From NCBI GenBank assembly GCA_016787785.1, contig JAEUTO010000014.1:124001-188000 (forward strand): DNA of 64,000 bases. The letters are read 5' to 3'. The notes beneath the pieces were generated by a model that had not been told where the DNA came from, made no database searches, and was given only the letters and a program-made list of their open reading frames with translations. How positions within the stretch are numbered: position 1 is the stretch's first letter; each line of letters begins with the position of its first letter. The translations under genes were made by a program, and so were the position numbers. Below, in pieces: positions 8,349 to 16,775 of the stretch. Origin of the DNA: Bacteroidia bacterium. Lineage in GTDB: Bacteria; Bacteroidota; Bacteroidia; B-17B0; Aurantibacillaceae.

Positions 8349-10244
8349 TTATTTTACTGTTGCCGAATTGTTGATAAGCGTTTGATTGTACAATTGAATA
8401 AATACTTTAAATTCTTCAGTTATTTTTTTATCAATTTCGGGATATTTATTAAGAATAGGGTGGTCTAAAGTACTATCGCGCTTATAATTATATACCATTT
8501 TAAGATCTGGTAACGAGAAGGAATACACCATAGAATCGTTATAAACATAATGTGTGCTGTTAGCATAAAAATAACTTTTACGTGCAACAGTGTCCAAAAA
8601 AGATCTGCCTAAAGAAAAAAAGGGTTTATTGTAGCCCATCATATTTAAAGCACTTGGCAAAATATCCATTTGATTCATTACCGCGCTGTTTTTCCCTGCT
8701 AAAGAATTATCCGGTTTAAAGAAAACAATCGGAATACTTTGATTACCCACTACATTCTTAAAAAAGCGATGGTCGGAAAGGCTGGCATGATCTGCGCACA
8801 AAATAAAAAATGTATTGTTATACCAACTTTGTTTTTTTGCTTCAATAAAGAATTGTTTTAAGGCATAGTCGGCATACTGAATAGATTCAGAGTTTTCGAG
8901 CGGACCTTTTTTGAATTTACCTTTGTATTTCTCGGGTACAAAATAAGGGTGATGTGAGCTTATGGTAAAGATAGCTGAGTGAAAAGGCGCTTTTAATTCG
9001 CTCATTTTTTTTGCAGTATATTTTAGATAGGGTTCGTCCCAAATACCCCAAAAGCCATCAAAGTCCGCATCGTTACCATATTCATTTCGTCCAAAATATT
9101 GGCTGTAACCGGCCGATGGTGCCCAGTCGTCAAAATTCATAGAGCCGTTAATGCCTCCATGAAAAAAAGCGGTTGAATAGCCTTCTTTACCAAGTATTGA
9201 TGCAAAGGATGTTTGTATATTATTTGCGTAAATAGAATTAATAAAAGGATTCTCCATTAAGGAGGGAAGGCTGGAAAGTATTGCAGGTATGCCTTCAATT
9301 GATTTTGTGCCATTTGAATAGGCGTTTGTAAATACCAGAGAATGATCCATTAAGCTATCTAAAAAAGGCGTTAGCTGTTCGTTAGTACCAATTTTTGTGT
9401 ATTCTTTTGCAAAGCTCTCCAGCATGATAACAACCACGTTTTCTTTTTTAAAAGTAGAATCTTTAAAATAATGTGTTGTGTTATAATGTGCTTTTAAAAA
9501 CGCATCGTTATAATAGCCGTAATCTATTAACGCTTTTTGACTCAGAGATTTTATTAAGGTAAAAGGCGTATTTAATACAATTGGAATTTCTTCCGGAACC
9601 GTTACAGAACCTGCATTCACAATATCTATGGGCCTGCGCTGCAATCCACCGCGCATACCAATAACAATGCAACCGCTAAAAAACAGAAATAATAAAGAGG
9701 TAAAAAGTACATCTTTTAAATTTGTAAAAACATATTTTTGAATTACCACCGGTTTTAAACGTTTGTATAACTTGATAAGGATATAAACAAGAAGAATATA
9801 GATAAGCAGCACCCACCAAAAATCTTTGATATACTGTGGCAGTAATTTGCTCATATCTGTTTGCCCGCCAATTTGCTCAAACAGGTCGGAAGTAGAACGT
9901 TTTTTTATGAAGGGGAAATAACCAATATCAACACAATTGGCCATAATAAAAAGCGAATTTGTAAACACAAACAACCATTTTAAAATGCTTTGGTAACTCT
10001 TTTTGTGATAAAGGTTGGATGGGATAGAAGAGAGCAGTATAAAAAGTGAATTACTGATAAAAATACTAAATGTGTCAAAGCGCAAACCGTAAAAGGCATC
10101 CTGCACAAAATCTGAAAAATTTACAGAAGGGAAGAGATTTGCATTAAAAACATAAAATAATACCCGGCATATAAAGTACAGCAGGTAGCATATAAGCAAG
10201 CGCTTAATTAAAAATAATAATTGGTTTATGTAATTTAAGGTCAC
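8349..10244 (-). CDS. LTA synthase-like membrane sulfatase/phosphoglycerol transferase
   Basis: Membrane protein with an extracytoplasmic alkaline-phosphatase-fold domain, as in lipoteichoic acid synthases and related phosphoethanolamine/phosphoglycerol transferases. Roughly five hydrophobic segments fill the first 200 residues. The catalytic domain follows, with VVIMLESFAKEY (metal site), NGTKSIEGIPAILSSLPSL (nucleophile Thr region), ISSHHPY and CADHASLSDHR (metal ligands). In a Gram-negative lineage the substrate is more likely an outer-envelope lipid or glycan than LTA. The start is uncertain: no ATG occurs in the first 100 codons. GTG at 10244 gives a sensible N-terminus and leaves 33 bases to divergent recQ; the TTG at 10310 would overlap recQ. 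Confidence 0.82.
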   Translation of the reverse strand: MTLNYINQLLFLIKRLLICYLLYFICRVLFYVFNANLFPSVNFSDFVQDAFYGLRFDTFSIFISNSLFILLSSIPSNLYHKKSYQSILKWLFVFTNSLFIMANCVDIGYFPFIKKRSTSDLFEQIGGQTDMSKLLPQYIKDFWWVLLIYILLVYILIKLYKRLKPVVIQKYVFTNLKDVLFTSLLFLFFSGCIVIGMRGGLQRRPIDIVNAGSVTVPEEIPIVLNTPFTLIKSLSQKALIDYGYYNDAFLKAHYNTTHYFKDSTFKKENVVVIMLESFAKEYTKIGTNEQLTPFLDSLMDHSLVFTNAYSNGTKSIEGIPAILSSLPSLMENPFINSIYANNIQTSFASILGKEGYSTAFFHGGINGSMNFDDWAPSAGYSQYFGRNEYGNDADFDGFWGIWDEPYLKYTAKKMSELKAPFHSAIFTISSHHPYFVPEKYKGKFKKGPLENSESIQYADYALKQFFIEAKKQSWYNNTFFILCADHASLSDHRFFKNVVGNQSIPIVFFKPDNSLAGKNSAVMNQMDILPSALNMMGYNKPFFSLGRSFLDTVARKSYFYANSTHYVYNDSMVYSFSLPDLKMVYNYKRDSTLDHPILNKYPEIDKKITEEFKVFIQLYNQTLINNSATVK

Positions 10245-10277
10245 AGTAAAATCAAAAAAATGTAATTTAGTACCATA

Positions 10278-12182
10278 TTGAACACAAATATAAAACAAGA
10301 TATTCAGCAAGTTTTAAAAAAGTATTGGGGCTACGATAGTTTTAGGCCTTTGCAGGAAGATATTATCCTGTCTGTGCTGGAGAAACACGATACATTGGCG
10401 CTTTTGCCAACAGGCGGCGGCAAATCGGTTTGTTTTCAAGTACCGGGTTTGTTAATGGGTGGCACTACCCTGGTTATATCTCCATTAATTTCTCTAATGA
10501 ACGATCAGGTTCAAAATCTTAAAAGCAGGGGCATTTCAGCGGTTGCAATTAGTGCTGCAATGAACTTTAAAGAAATTGATGTTGCGCTTAATAACGCTGC
10601 ATTAGGACACGTTCAATTTTTATATCTTTCTCCCGAGCGGATACAAAATGAAGTTTTTAGACAAAAATTAGCTTATTTGCCAATAACATTAATTGCCGTA
10701 GACGAGGCGCACTGTATATCACAGTGGGGTTACGATTTCAGACCGAGTTATTTAAAAGTAGCAGAGATCCGCTCTTATTTTACCGATGTGCCAATAATTG
10801 CTTTAACTGCAAGTGCTACAAAACATGTGGTAGAAGACATACAGGTGCAGCTCGAGTTCAAGGACCAGAAGGTGATACGCCAGTCTTTTGCGAGAAAGAA
10901 TTTGCGTTACGTTGTGCAACAAGAGGATGATAAGATTACCCGCCTGCTTAAACTTATTACTAATATTGGTGGTTCGGGGGTGGTATATGTTCGCAACCGT
11001 AAAAAAACAGAAGAACTGGCCATGATCCTCAAATCAAAAAAGATCTCGGCCCTGGCATACCACGCGGGTTTAAAGTTTGATGAAAGAGAGAATATACAAG
11101 AACAGTGGTTAAATAATCAAATACAGGTTATTTGCGCTACTAATGCCTTTGGAATGGGTATTGATAAGCCAGATGTGCGTTTTGTGGTGCACATGGATCT
11201 TCCGGAAAGTTTAGAAGCTTATTTTCAGGAAGCGGGCAGGGGCGGTAGGGATGGAAAGATAGCCTACTCAACCATTTTTTATACCACAGCCGATCAGTTG
11301 CGCTTGATAGATAATTTTCGTTTCGCATTTCCTGAACTCGATTATATAAAACAAAGTTACCAGGCCATCTGTAATTATTACCAGGTGGCAATTGAGTCAG
11401 GGCAAGGCTTGAGTGTGGAGTTTGATATAGACAAGATCTGCAACAGTTATAATTTATTACCCGTTCTGGTTTACAACAGCATTAAATTTTTAGAGAAAGA
11501 AAATTATTTATCGTTCTTAGATGCCGGCTTTGAAGCCTCGAAAGTGTTGATGTTGGGCAATAAGGAGGAATTGTACAGTTTTCAGATAAAATTTCCAAAA
11601 TATGAGCCGGTTATAAAAACGCTTTTAAGAAGTTACGGCGGCTTATTTGAAGATTATGTTTTTATCAACGAAAAGGATCTTGCTTATCGTGTAAAGACCA
11701 ATGCTACAGAGTTAACTGAACAATTAAAGTTCTTAGATAAACAAGGTTTGTTATCTTACGTGCCGCAGTCTGCCTTACCAAAATTAATTTTTGTGCAAGA
11801 CAGGGTTAACACAAAATATTTAGAATTTAATCCAGAGAACTATAAAAAATTAAAACAACGTTATTTAGAACGCATTAACGCAGTTATTGATTACACCAAG
11901 GAAGACAAGGTTTGCAGGCAAGTGCAACTATTGATGTATTTTAATGAATTTAATTATAACGACTGTGGCCATTGTGATGTTTGTATTAGTAAGCGACCGA
12001 AGGATTATGAAAAAGTAAAAGCAAAAATGCTGGAGCTATTAAAAGCGCAGGCTTCTACTTTAGAGGATCTGAAAGAACAAATGTATTCAGTAAACGATGA
12101 GACCTGGATAAAAGCCTTTAATGAATTAGTGGATGATGGCAGGATCTCGCAACACGAGGATATTTTTTATGTGAAGAAATAA
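10278..12182 (+). CDS. recQ: ATP-dependent DNA helicase RecQ
   Basis: 3'-5' DNA helicase of recombination and repair, 634 residues. Walker A LLPTGGGKS (about 42-50), the DEAH box VDEAHCISQWGYDFRPSY (from 141), motif VI QEAGRGGRDG and the RecQ zinc-binding Cys cluster (CRQVQLLMYFNE then CGHCDVC) are all present. A winged-helix region follows; a canonical HRDC domain at the C-terminus is not obvious. The only family-consistent start is TTG at 10278 (MNTNIKQDIQQVLKKYWGYD). Divergent from the sulfatase gene, so promoters must overlap the 5' parts of the genes. Confidence 0.95.
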   Translation: MNTNIKQDIQQVLKKYWGYDSFRPLQEDIILSVLEKHDTLALLPTGGGKSVCFQVPGLLMGGTTLVISPLISLMNDQVQNLKSRGISAVAISAAMNFKEIDVALNNAALGHVQFLYLSPERIQNEVFRQKLAYLPITLIAVDEAHCISQWGYDFRPSYLKVAEIRSYFTDVPIIALTASATKHVVEDIQVQLEFKDQKVIRQSFARKNLRYVVQQEDDKITRLLKLITNIGGSGVVYVRNRKKTEELAMILKSKKISALAYHAGLKFDERENIQEQWLNNQIQVICATNAFGMGIDKPDVRFVVHMDLPESLEAYFQEAGRGGRDGKIAYSTIFYTTADQLRLIDNFRFAFPELDYIKQSYQAICNYYQVAIESGQGLSVEFDIDKICNSYNLLPVLVYNSIKFLEKENYLSFLDAGFEASKVLMLGNKEELYSFQIKFPKYEPVIKTLLRSYGGLFEDYVFINEKDLAYRVKTNATELTEQLKFLDKQGLLSYVPQSALPKLIFVQDRVNTKYLEFNPENYKKLKQRYLERINAVIDYTKEDKVCRQVQLLMYFNEFNYNDCGHCDVCISKRPKDYEKVKAKMLELLKAQASTLEDLKEQMYSVNDETWIKAFNELVDDGRISQHEDIFYVKK

Positions 12183-12230
12183 AGCTGCAGATAAAGGATA
12201 AAAGACTCAAGACGCAGGACCCATCTCGAA

Positions 12231-13007
12231 TTAAAGGATTTTCTTTATCACCCTCAATGTATGCGAATACTTTTTGGTATCGGAACTAAAAATACCATAA
12301 TGATCAAATTTATCAATGCGTACCGAGCCGCTGGCATGAATGATCTGTTGGTTATCTATTAAAATGCCAACATGCACTATGTTGCCTTCTTCATTGTCAA
12401 AAAAGGCCAGATCGCCAGCCTCAGCCTCTTCTACAAAACTTAAAGGACTACCTAACTCAACCTGCTGTGAGGCGTCGCGCGGTAACTTATAACCGTTCAA
12501 TTTATAAACTATTTGGGTAAAGCCGCTGCAGTCAATACCCAGCGGGCTTTTGCCGCCCCATAAATAAGGTGCGTTAATTAATAAATAAGCAGTAGAGATA
12601 ATATCTTGCGCAGTTTTCTTTTTGTTAGAAGCAACTTGTCCTTCAAAAGCAAATTCAAAAGACTCAAAGGCCGATGTTTTGTCTTTTAAAAGCGGCAAGG
12701 TAGCACCAATGGTTATCGGGAAAGTGGTCTTTGTAATTTTATTGGTAATAACCTGCACCAGTTCATTAGAATAAGCAGGTATTTGTTTTTGCAACGTATT
12801 AAATGTTGTTTCCGAAATTTTTGAATGTTGTTTTATATTTATCCAGCATTCGTAATTATCGTAGGCTATTTTTATTTTTATCCAGCCTTCGCCCGTTTCG
12901 AGAATACTGTAATGCTCGCCAAACAAAAGCTGGGTTACCATTTCGGAAGTATTGCTCGCTTCTTTTCTACAAGGAACAACACTCAATAAACAAATGCCAT
13001 ATTGCAT
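12231..13007 (-). CDS. NlpC/P60 family peptidoglycan hydrolase with SH3 domain
   Basis: Cell-wall cysteine peptidase acting on peptidoglycan stem peptides. An SH3-like segment covers residues 1-70 (LLFGEHYSILETGEGWIKIKI), and the NlpC/P60 domain covers about 125-258 with the catalytic Cys in GIDCSGF, His in VHVGI and a third polar residue near IIHASGSVRID. The first ATG, at 13007, gives a start directly in the SH3 region (MQYGICLLSVVPCR); there is no classical signal peptide, as is common for this Bacteroidota group, so the export route is unclear. A TTG at 13025 is less likely. Confidence 0.85.
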   Translation of the reverse strand: MQYGICLLSVVPCRKEASNTSEMVTQLLFGEHYSILETGEGWIKIKIAYDNYECWINIKQHSKISETTFNTLQKQIPAYSNELVQVITNKITKTTFPITIGATLPLLKDKTSAFESFEFAFEGQVASNKKKTAQDIISTAYLLINAPYLWGGKSPLGIDCSGFTQIVYKLNGYKLPRDASQQVELGSPLSFVEEAEAGDLAFFDNEEGNIVHVGILIDNQQIIHASGSVRIDKFDHYGIFSSDTKKYSHTLRVIKKIL

Positions 13008-13043
13008 GGACACAAAATTAGGCAAAATTTTCGGAAAGTTTCA

Positions 13044-13063
13044 AGTTTCGGGTTTCTTGTTTC
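13044..13063. repeat. Dispersed GTTTCGGGTTTCT repeat fragment
   Basis: AGTTTCGGGTTTCTTGTTTC in the gap between the NlpC/P60 gene and fur. The same core GTTTCGGGTTTCT occurs at 26863-26875 between groES and groEL, and the complementary AAACAAGAAACAT occurs twice there. Confidence 0.45.
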
Positions 13064-13120
13064 TAATGAAAGCGGTTTTATTGACGATATAGTTTTAAAA
13101 ATAATCGACCTATTTTTTTA

Positions 13121-13152
13121 TTTGTTATAAACTTTAAAAATGTCTAAATTAG
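13121..13152 (+). promoter_or_regulatory. Candidate Bacteroidota-type promoter of fur
   Basis: TTTG (13121-13124), a 20-nt spacer and TAAATTAG (13145-13152) approximate the Bacteroidota consensus TTTG-N19-TAnnTTTG (one mismatch in the -7 box). The fur ATG follows 10 bases later, so the leader would be very short. Confidence 0.4.
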
Positions 13153-13162
13153 AATCGTAGAT

Positions 13163-13633
13163 ATGAGCCAGGAGACAAAAGACGCCGTAAACAAAATTTT
13201 AACTGAGTACTTGGAAAAGCAGCAGCACCGAAAAACCGCTGAACGTTTTGCCATTTTGAATGAAATTTATTCGCACGACGGCCATTTTGATATTGAACAA
13301 CTCTATCTGATGATGAAAAACAAAAAATATAGGGTGAGCAGGGCAACTTTATATAACAACATCGAGATACTTTTAGACGCCGGATTGGTTATCAAACATC
13401 AATTTGGTAAGAACATGGCCCAGTTTGAAAAAGCTTATAAATACAAACAACACGATCATTTGATCTGTAACGATTGTGAAAAGGTATTTGAATTCTGTGA
13501 TCCGAGGATCCAGCAAATACAGCGATCAGCGCAGGATATGCTCAATTTTGACATAATTAATCATTCGCTCAATTTTTTTGCAAAATGCAGGAATCTTAAA
13601 GAAAAAGGCGTTTGTGAACATTTTAAAAAATAA
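13163..13633 (+). CDS. Fur family transcriptional regulator
   Basis: A 156-residue metal-responsive repressor. The winged-helix DNA-binding half holds [26 protein letters not shown] and the recognition helix region [19 protein letters not shown]. The dimer/metal half carries [15 protein letters not shown] with the CxxC zinc site and a second Cys pair near the C-terminus ([10 protein letters not shown]). Which metal or peroxide signal it senses (Fur, Zur or PerR type) cannot be settled from sequence alone. ATG at 13163. The STAS gene starts 4 bases past its stop, so the two are very probably one operon. Confidence 0.9.
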   Translation: MSQETKDAVNKILTEYLEKQQHRKTAERFAILNEIYSHDGHFDIEQLYLMMKNKKYRVSRATLYNNIEILLDAGLVIKHQFGKNMAQFEKAYKYKQHDHLICNDCEKVFEFCDPRIQQIQRSAQDMLNFDIINHSLNFFAKCRNLKEKGVCEHFKK

Positions 13634-13637
13634 TATT

Positions 13638-13985
13638 ATGGTTTTTGATTTTACAGTTGAAAAAAAAGAGAATCACGCAATTATAACAATTGGTGGTAAT
13701 TTAATTGAAAAAGGTCAGGCCACACCTTTACTCGAAAAAGCCGACGACTTAGTTAACGAGGGTTGCACCAAATGGGCAATTGATATGGAAAAACTAATTT
13801 ACATGAATAGTAGCGGATTAAATACATTGATACAACTCTTAACAAAAGCCCGCGTAGCAGGTGGTGAGGCTGTACTATTTAATATGAACAAAAAAATAAA
13901 TGAACTGATCTTAATTACAAAATTAAATACTTTATTCAAGGTTTCTGAAAGCAAAGCAGATGCTTTTAAATTACTTGAAATTTAA
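13638..13985 (+). CDS. STAS domain protein (anti-sigma-factor antagonist type)
   Basis: A single STAS domain of 115 residues. The conserved segment DMEKLIYMNSSGLNTLIQLL contains the Ser that is phosphorylated by a partner kinase in the SpoIIAA/RsbV class. Start chosen at ATG 13638, four bases after fur, because MVFDFTVEKKENHAII begins the fold directly; an earlier frame start at 13578 would lie inside fur. No anti-sigma kinase is adjacent, but a SpoIIE-type phosphatase lies 4 kb away (17570-19894). It ends two bases before the convergent TlpA-like gene. Confidence 0.85.
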   Translation: MVFDFTVEKKENHAIITIGGNLIEKGQATPLLEKADDLVNEGCTKWAIDMEKLIYMNSSGLNTLIQLLTKARVAGGEAVLFNMNKKINELILITKLNTLFKVSESKADAFKLLEI

Positions 13986-13987
13986 TT

Positions 13988-14467
13988 TCACTTCCTTTCT
14001 ATATCTGCTAAATGCTTTTGCAATTCTGACAAGTGCATTTTCTTCTCAATAAAAATTCTGTGCGCTTTATTTTTTATTAGTGTGGCTGGAATGCCCCCGG
14101 TCCAACTGTTGTCGATCTTATTAATAAAGTCGTTACCATTAATTTCATCCAATAAAACACATTCCATTTTAATGTTATGGCTTTTTAAAAAAGGATTTAC
14201 TTTCTTTTCAAGATCCTCTCTAAAATCAAGACTTACTAATAGTATCTTAACCTTAGAGATCTTTGAAAGGCTGTCAAAAGATGGTAATTCTGCAACACAA
14301 GGCTTGCACCAGGTTGCCCAAAAGTTTATGATATAGGTTGTATCAGGATTGTTTATCCTGTTCACGAGCCCATCTATCTTATATACCTTGCTTACGGTTT
14401 GTGCTTTGCCGTTAAGCAGAAAGAATACAAAACTAAGGGTGATGAAGTATCTCAAGCCTGTGGTCAT
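13988..14467 (-). CDS. TlpA-like thioredoxin-fold exported protein
   Basis: A 159-residue thiol-disulfide protein with an N-terminal signal (MTTGLRYFITLSFVFFLLNGKAQ) and a thioredoxin fold whose active site is WCKPC (Cys 54 and 57), preceded by IINFWAT. The cis-Pro region is GGIPATLI. It probably acts in the periplasm as a disulfide reductant. Its first 35 bases overlap the 3' end of the SCO gene, so the two are translationally coupled; TlpA/SCO pairs act in copper delivery and cytochrome oxidase assembly in known systems. Confidence 0.85.
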   Translation of the reverse strand: MTTGLRYFITLSFVFFLLNGKAQTVSKVYKIDGLVNRINNPDTTYIINFWATWCKPCVAELPSFDSLSKISKVKILLVSLDFREDLEKKVNPFLKSHNIKMECVLLDEINGNDFINKIDNSWTGGIPATLIKNKAHRIFIEKKMHLSELQKHLADIERK

Positions 14468-15107
14468 GATCCTGTATTAATAATTTAATTTCCATTATAA
14501 GCCGGTTAATTTCAAGACTATCAGTACCATCATAAAAACCTCTGATATGGCCGCTGTCGTCTAATAAAGCAAAATTTTGTGTATGAATAAAATCTTCGCT
14601 ATCGCCTTTTCCTTCTTCTGCATTCAAAACATAACCTTTTCTGGCCATCTCATATAACTTTGGTTTTTCTCCTGTTAAGAACAACCATCTTTTATCGGTA
14701 ACGCCATGCAGTTTTGCATAATCCATTAATACAGCTACTGAGTCAATTTCCGGGTCTACGGTATGTGAAAGTATCATAAACTTAGGCTCGTTCTTAAACG
14801 CTTTGTAAACACGCTCCAAATTGGTATTCATAACAGGGCAGATACTCTGGCAGGTTGTAAAAAAATACTCTGTAACGTAGATCTTACCGGCAACCGTTTT
14901 TTTAGTCACTTTTTCGTTGTACTGGTTGGTAAATTCAAAATCAGGAATGGAATGGTAGGTTGTGTCATTTACTTTTAGAGCTTTTTTGGGGCCAAAATAG
15001 GGCAGTTCCCTTAGTGGTGCGTTATCTTTCTCCCTTAAAAAGAACCAAACAATAAAAATTAAAGGAATTAAAATTAACAGCCAATAATAATTAAATTTAC
15101 CTTTCAT
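14433..15107 (-). CDS. SCO1/SenC family copper chaperone
   Basis: A 224-residue membrane-anchored protein, one N-terminal TM segment (residues 8-24), thioredoxin fold outside. Copper ligands are Cys 86 and Cys 90 of TTCQSICPVM, with the distal His in DFIHTQNFALLD. Characteristic ILSHTVDPEIDS is present. The family loads the CuA site of cytochrome c oxidase or acts as a thiol redox protein. The C-terminus is His-rich (DHDHRLEILHHP), which lies in the region that overlaps the TlpA-like gene. ATG at 15107, divergent from the Kir channel with only 29 bases between. Confidence 0.9.
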   Translation of the reverse strand: MKGKFNYYWLLILIPLIFIVWFFLREKDNAPLRELPYFGPKKALKVNDTTYHSIPDFEFTNQYNEKVTKKTVAGKIYVTEYFFTTCQSICPVMNTNLERVYKAFKNEPKFMILSHTVDPEIDSVAVLMDYAKLHGVTDKRWLFLTGEKPKLYEMARKGYVLNAEEGKGDSEDFIHTQNFALLDDSGHIRGFYDGTDSLEINRLIMEIKLLIQDHDHRLEILHHP

Positions 15108-15136
15108 TTGACAAAGTTACATAATAAAGGAATTTA

Positions 15137-16066
15137 ATGGCAATTTTAAAAAATAAAGAAGAACGTGAACTTGGGTTTGGTACAAAAAATTACGATAACC
15201 GCGTAAGATTTTTAGGCAAAGATGGCAAGATAAACGTACATCGCGCCGGGCTTGGAATTGGTAATATTGATATTTACCACTGGTTAATTACTACATCTAA
15301 AACCACTTTGGTATTCGTCATTATTTCAGGTTACGTTTTTGTGAATTTAGTTTTCGCCATCATTTATTTTATGGTTGGGCACGAGCATTTTGGCGGCCTG
15401 GATGCGACAACGCCTATGCAGCAATTTATGAACTTATTTTTCTTTAGCGCGCAAACCATTACAACGTTGGGTTACGGGCATATTTATCCTATTGGTAACG
15501 CCGCAAGTATTGCTGCTGCTGTTGAATCCTTATTAGGCCTCTTAACATTTGCTTTGGCAACGGGGGTGTTGTATGGTCGTTTTTCGCGTCCACAAGTACA
15601 CATGTTATACAGTAAGAATATACTTATTGCGCCATACAAGAATATTAAAGGCATAATGTTCAGGATAGCCAACCGTAAACAATACGAATTAATTGAATCG
15701 GAGGCAAGCGTTACCATCACGTTAAATAATCCGGAAACAAAAAAGCGTGAATTCATAAATTTGAAATTGGAATTAAATCGGATTAATTTTTTGCCGTTAA
15801 GCTGGACCATTGTTCATCCGGTTAATGAAGAGAGCCCTTTGTATGGTTTGACGAGAAAAGACCTTGAGGAGAGAGATGTTGAATTTATTATTTTGATCAA
15901 AGCTATAAACGATACGTATTCTCAAACGGTTTATTCGCGTAACTCATATAAGGCAGAAGATATTGTTGAAAATGCCAAATTTAAGCCTTTAGTGCCGGAA
16001 GTGAACAAACGCGGGCAATTACGACTAACCGTAACTGACATTCATAACTACGATATGGTCTCTTAA
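15137..16066 (+). CDS. Inward-rectifier (Kir-type) potassium channel
   Basis: A 309-residue inner-membrane K+ channel of the bacterial Kir (KirBac) family. An amphipathic slide-helix region precedes M1 (about 52-80), then the pore helix and selectivity filter TITTLGYG (filter TLGYG at 110-114), then M2 (about 120-147). Residues 150-309 form the cytoplasmic immunoglobulin-like Kir domain (FRIANRKQYELIESEASVTI, LPLSWTIVHPVNEESPL). All core elements are intact. ATG at 15137. The zinc-ribbon gene starts 11 bases after its stop, so the two are likely co-transcribed. Confidence 0.93.
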   Translation: MAILKNKEERELGFGTKNYDNRVRFLGKDGKINVHRAGLGIGNIDIYHWLITTSKTTLVFVIISGYVFVNLVFAIIYFMVGHEHFGGLDATTPMQQFMNLFFFSAQTITTLGYGHIYPIGNAASIAAAVESLLGLLTFALATGVLYGRFSRPQVHMLYSKNILIAPYKNIKGIMFRIANRKQYELIESEASVTITLNNPETKKREFINLKLELNRINFLPLSWTIVHPVNEESPLYGLTRKDLEERDVEFIILIKAINDTYSQTVYSRNSYKAEDIVENAKFKPLVPEVNKRGQLRLTVTDIHNYDMVS

Positions 16067-16077
16067 ATCATTTGAAC

Positions 16078-16698
16078 ATGAATCAGGAATTAAAACAAGA
16101 AGAAAGAGAAGTAATAAAATTGGTTGGCTTTTTTAAAAAGAAAGCCGAAAGTTGGTCTGCCGATGTTGAGATCTCTGAGGAATTTAAACAATTGATAGAA
16201 ACCTGCGATAAGCTCGTTGAACAAATTAATCTTCATGCGCAGAGTAGGGAAGTGATAATATCTGAACGGGAGTTATTAAAGAAATTAGTGAAGGATAATG
16301 CACTATGCCCGCGCTGTAATAAGAACGAAAATTTAAAGGTAATTGGCACCGAAAAGAATGAGAAAGGCTGGCAGAGCAATAAATACAAATGCCGTAAATG
16401 CAATATTACCTTTGTGTGGAACGCGCCAAATAATCCATGGGACATGATTCCTTATGTTGAATCTGTAGTTGCCGAGATCGAGAAAAAAGCGGCAGACAAG
16501 GATCTGGATGAAAGTGCAAAACAACATTATTCTGATTCGATAGCGCAAATGAAAGGTAATTTAGAAAAGTTGAAGCCTGTGGTTGAAAATTCAACAACAG
16601 ATATTGCTAATCTTGAATTAAGGGATAAAGAAATGGCGGAGATCGTTCATAAATTCAAAAAGCATTTGATGATCGAGAAAATAAAGCTTGAGGATTAG
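16078..16698 (+). CDS. Zinc-ribbon coiled-coil protein of unknown function
   Basis: 206 residues from ATG 16078 (a TTG lies 6 bases earlier). Two charged helical, probably coiled-coil segments (about 1-75 and 120-206) flank a four-cysteine zinc ribbon, CPRCNKNENL and then YKCRKCNITFVW. No signal peptide or TM segment, so cytoplasmic. No family name recognised. It follows the Kir channel closely and is the only candidate partner for it. Its TAG stop at 16696-16698 overlaps the restored TAA stop of the convergent barrel gene by 2 bases. Confidence 0.65.
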   Translation: MNQELKQEEREVIKLVGFFKKKAESWSADVEISEEFKQLIETCDKLVEQINLHAQSREVIISERELLKKLVKDNALCPRCNKNENLKVIGTEKNEKGWQSNKYKCRKCNITFVWNAPNNPWDMIPYVESVVAEIEKKAADKDLDESAKQHYSDSIAQMKGNLEKLKPVVENSTTDIANLELRDKEMAEIVHKFKKHLMIEKIKLED

Positions 16699-16775
16699 TA
16701 CAAAGTTAAGCCTAGCTTTAACCCAAAGCTATTGCTCACACCATATTTGTGATTAAATCCGCTCTTACCATACTG
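16695..16775 (-). other. Out-of-frame C-terminal strand of the adjacent barrel gene
   Basis: In another minus-strand frame this stretch encodes QYGKSGFNHKYGVSNSF followed by GLKLGLTLY and a TAA at 16697-16695. That is a normal outer-membrane beta-barrel ending, whereas the annotated frame stops early with LITNMV. Inserting one base between 16775 and 16776 (minus strand, after TTTGA) would join the frames as KRFDQYGKSG. Seen directly; whether it is a mutation or an assembly error is open. Confidence 0.6.

Noticed and set aside
13578-13637. Earlier start for the STAS gene inside fur
   Set aside because: It would add 20 residues within fur; the ATG at 13638 begins the fold.
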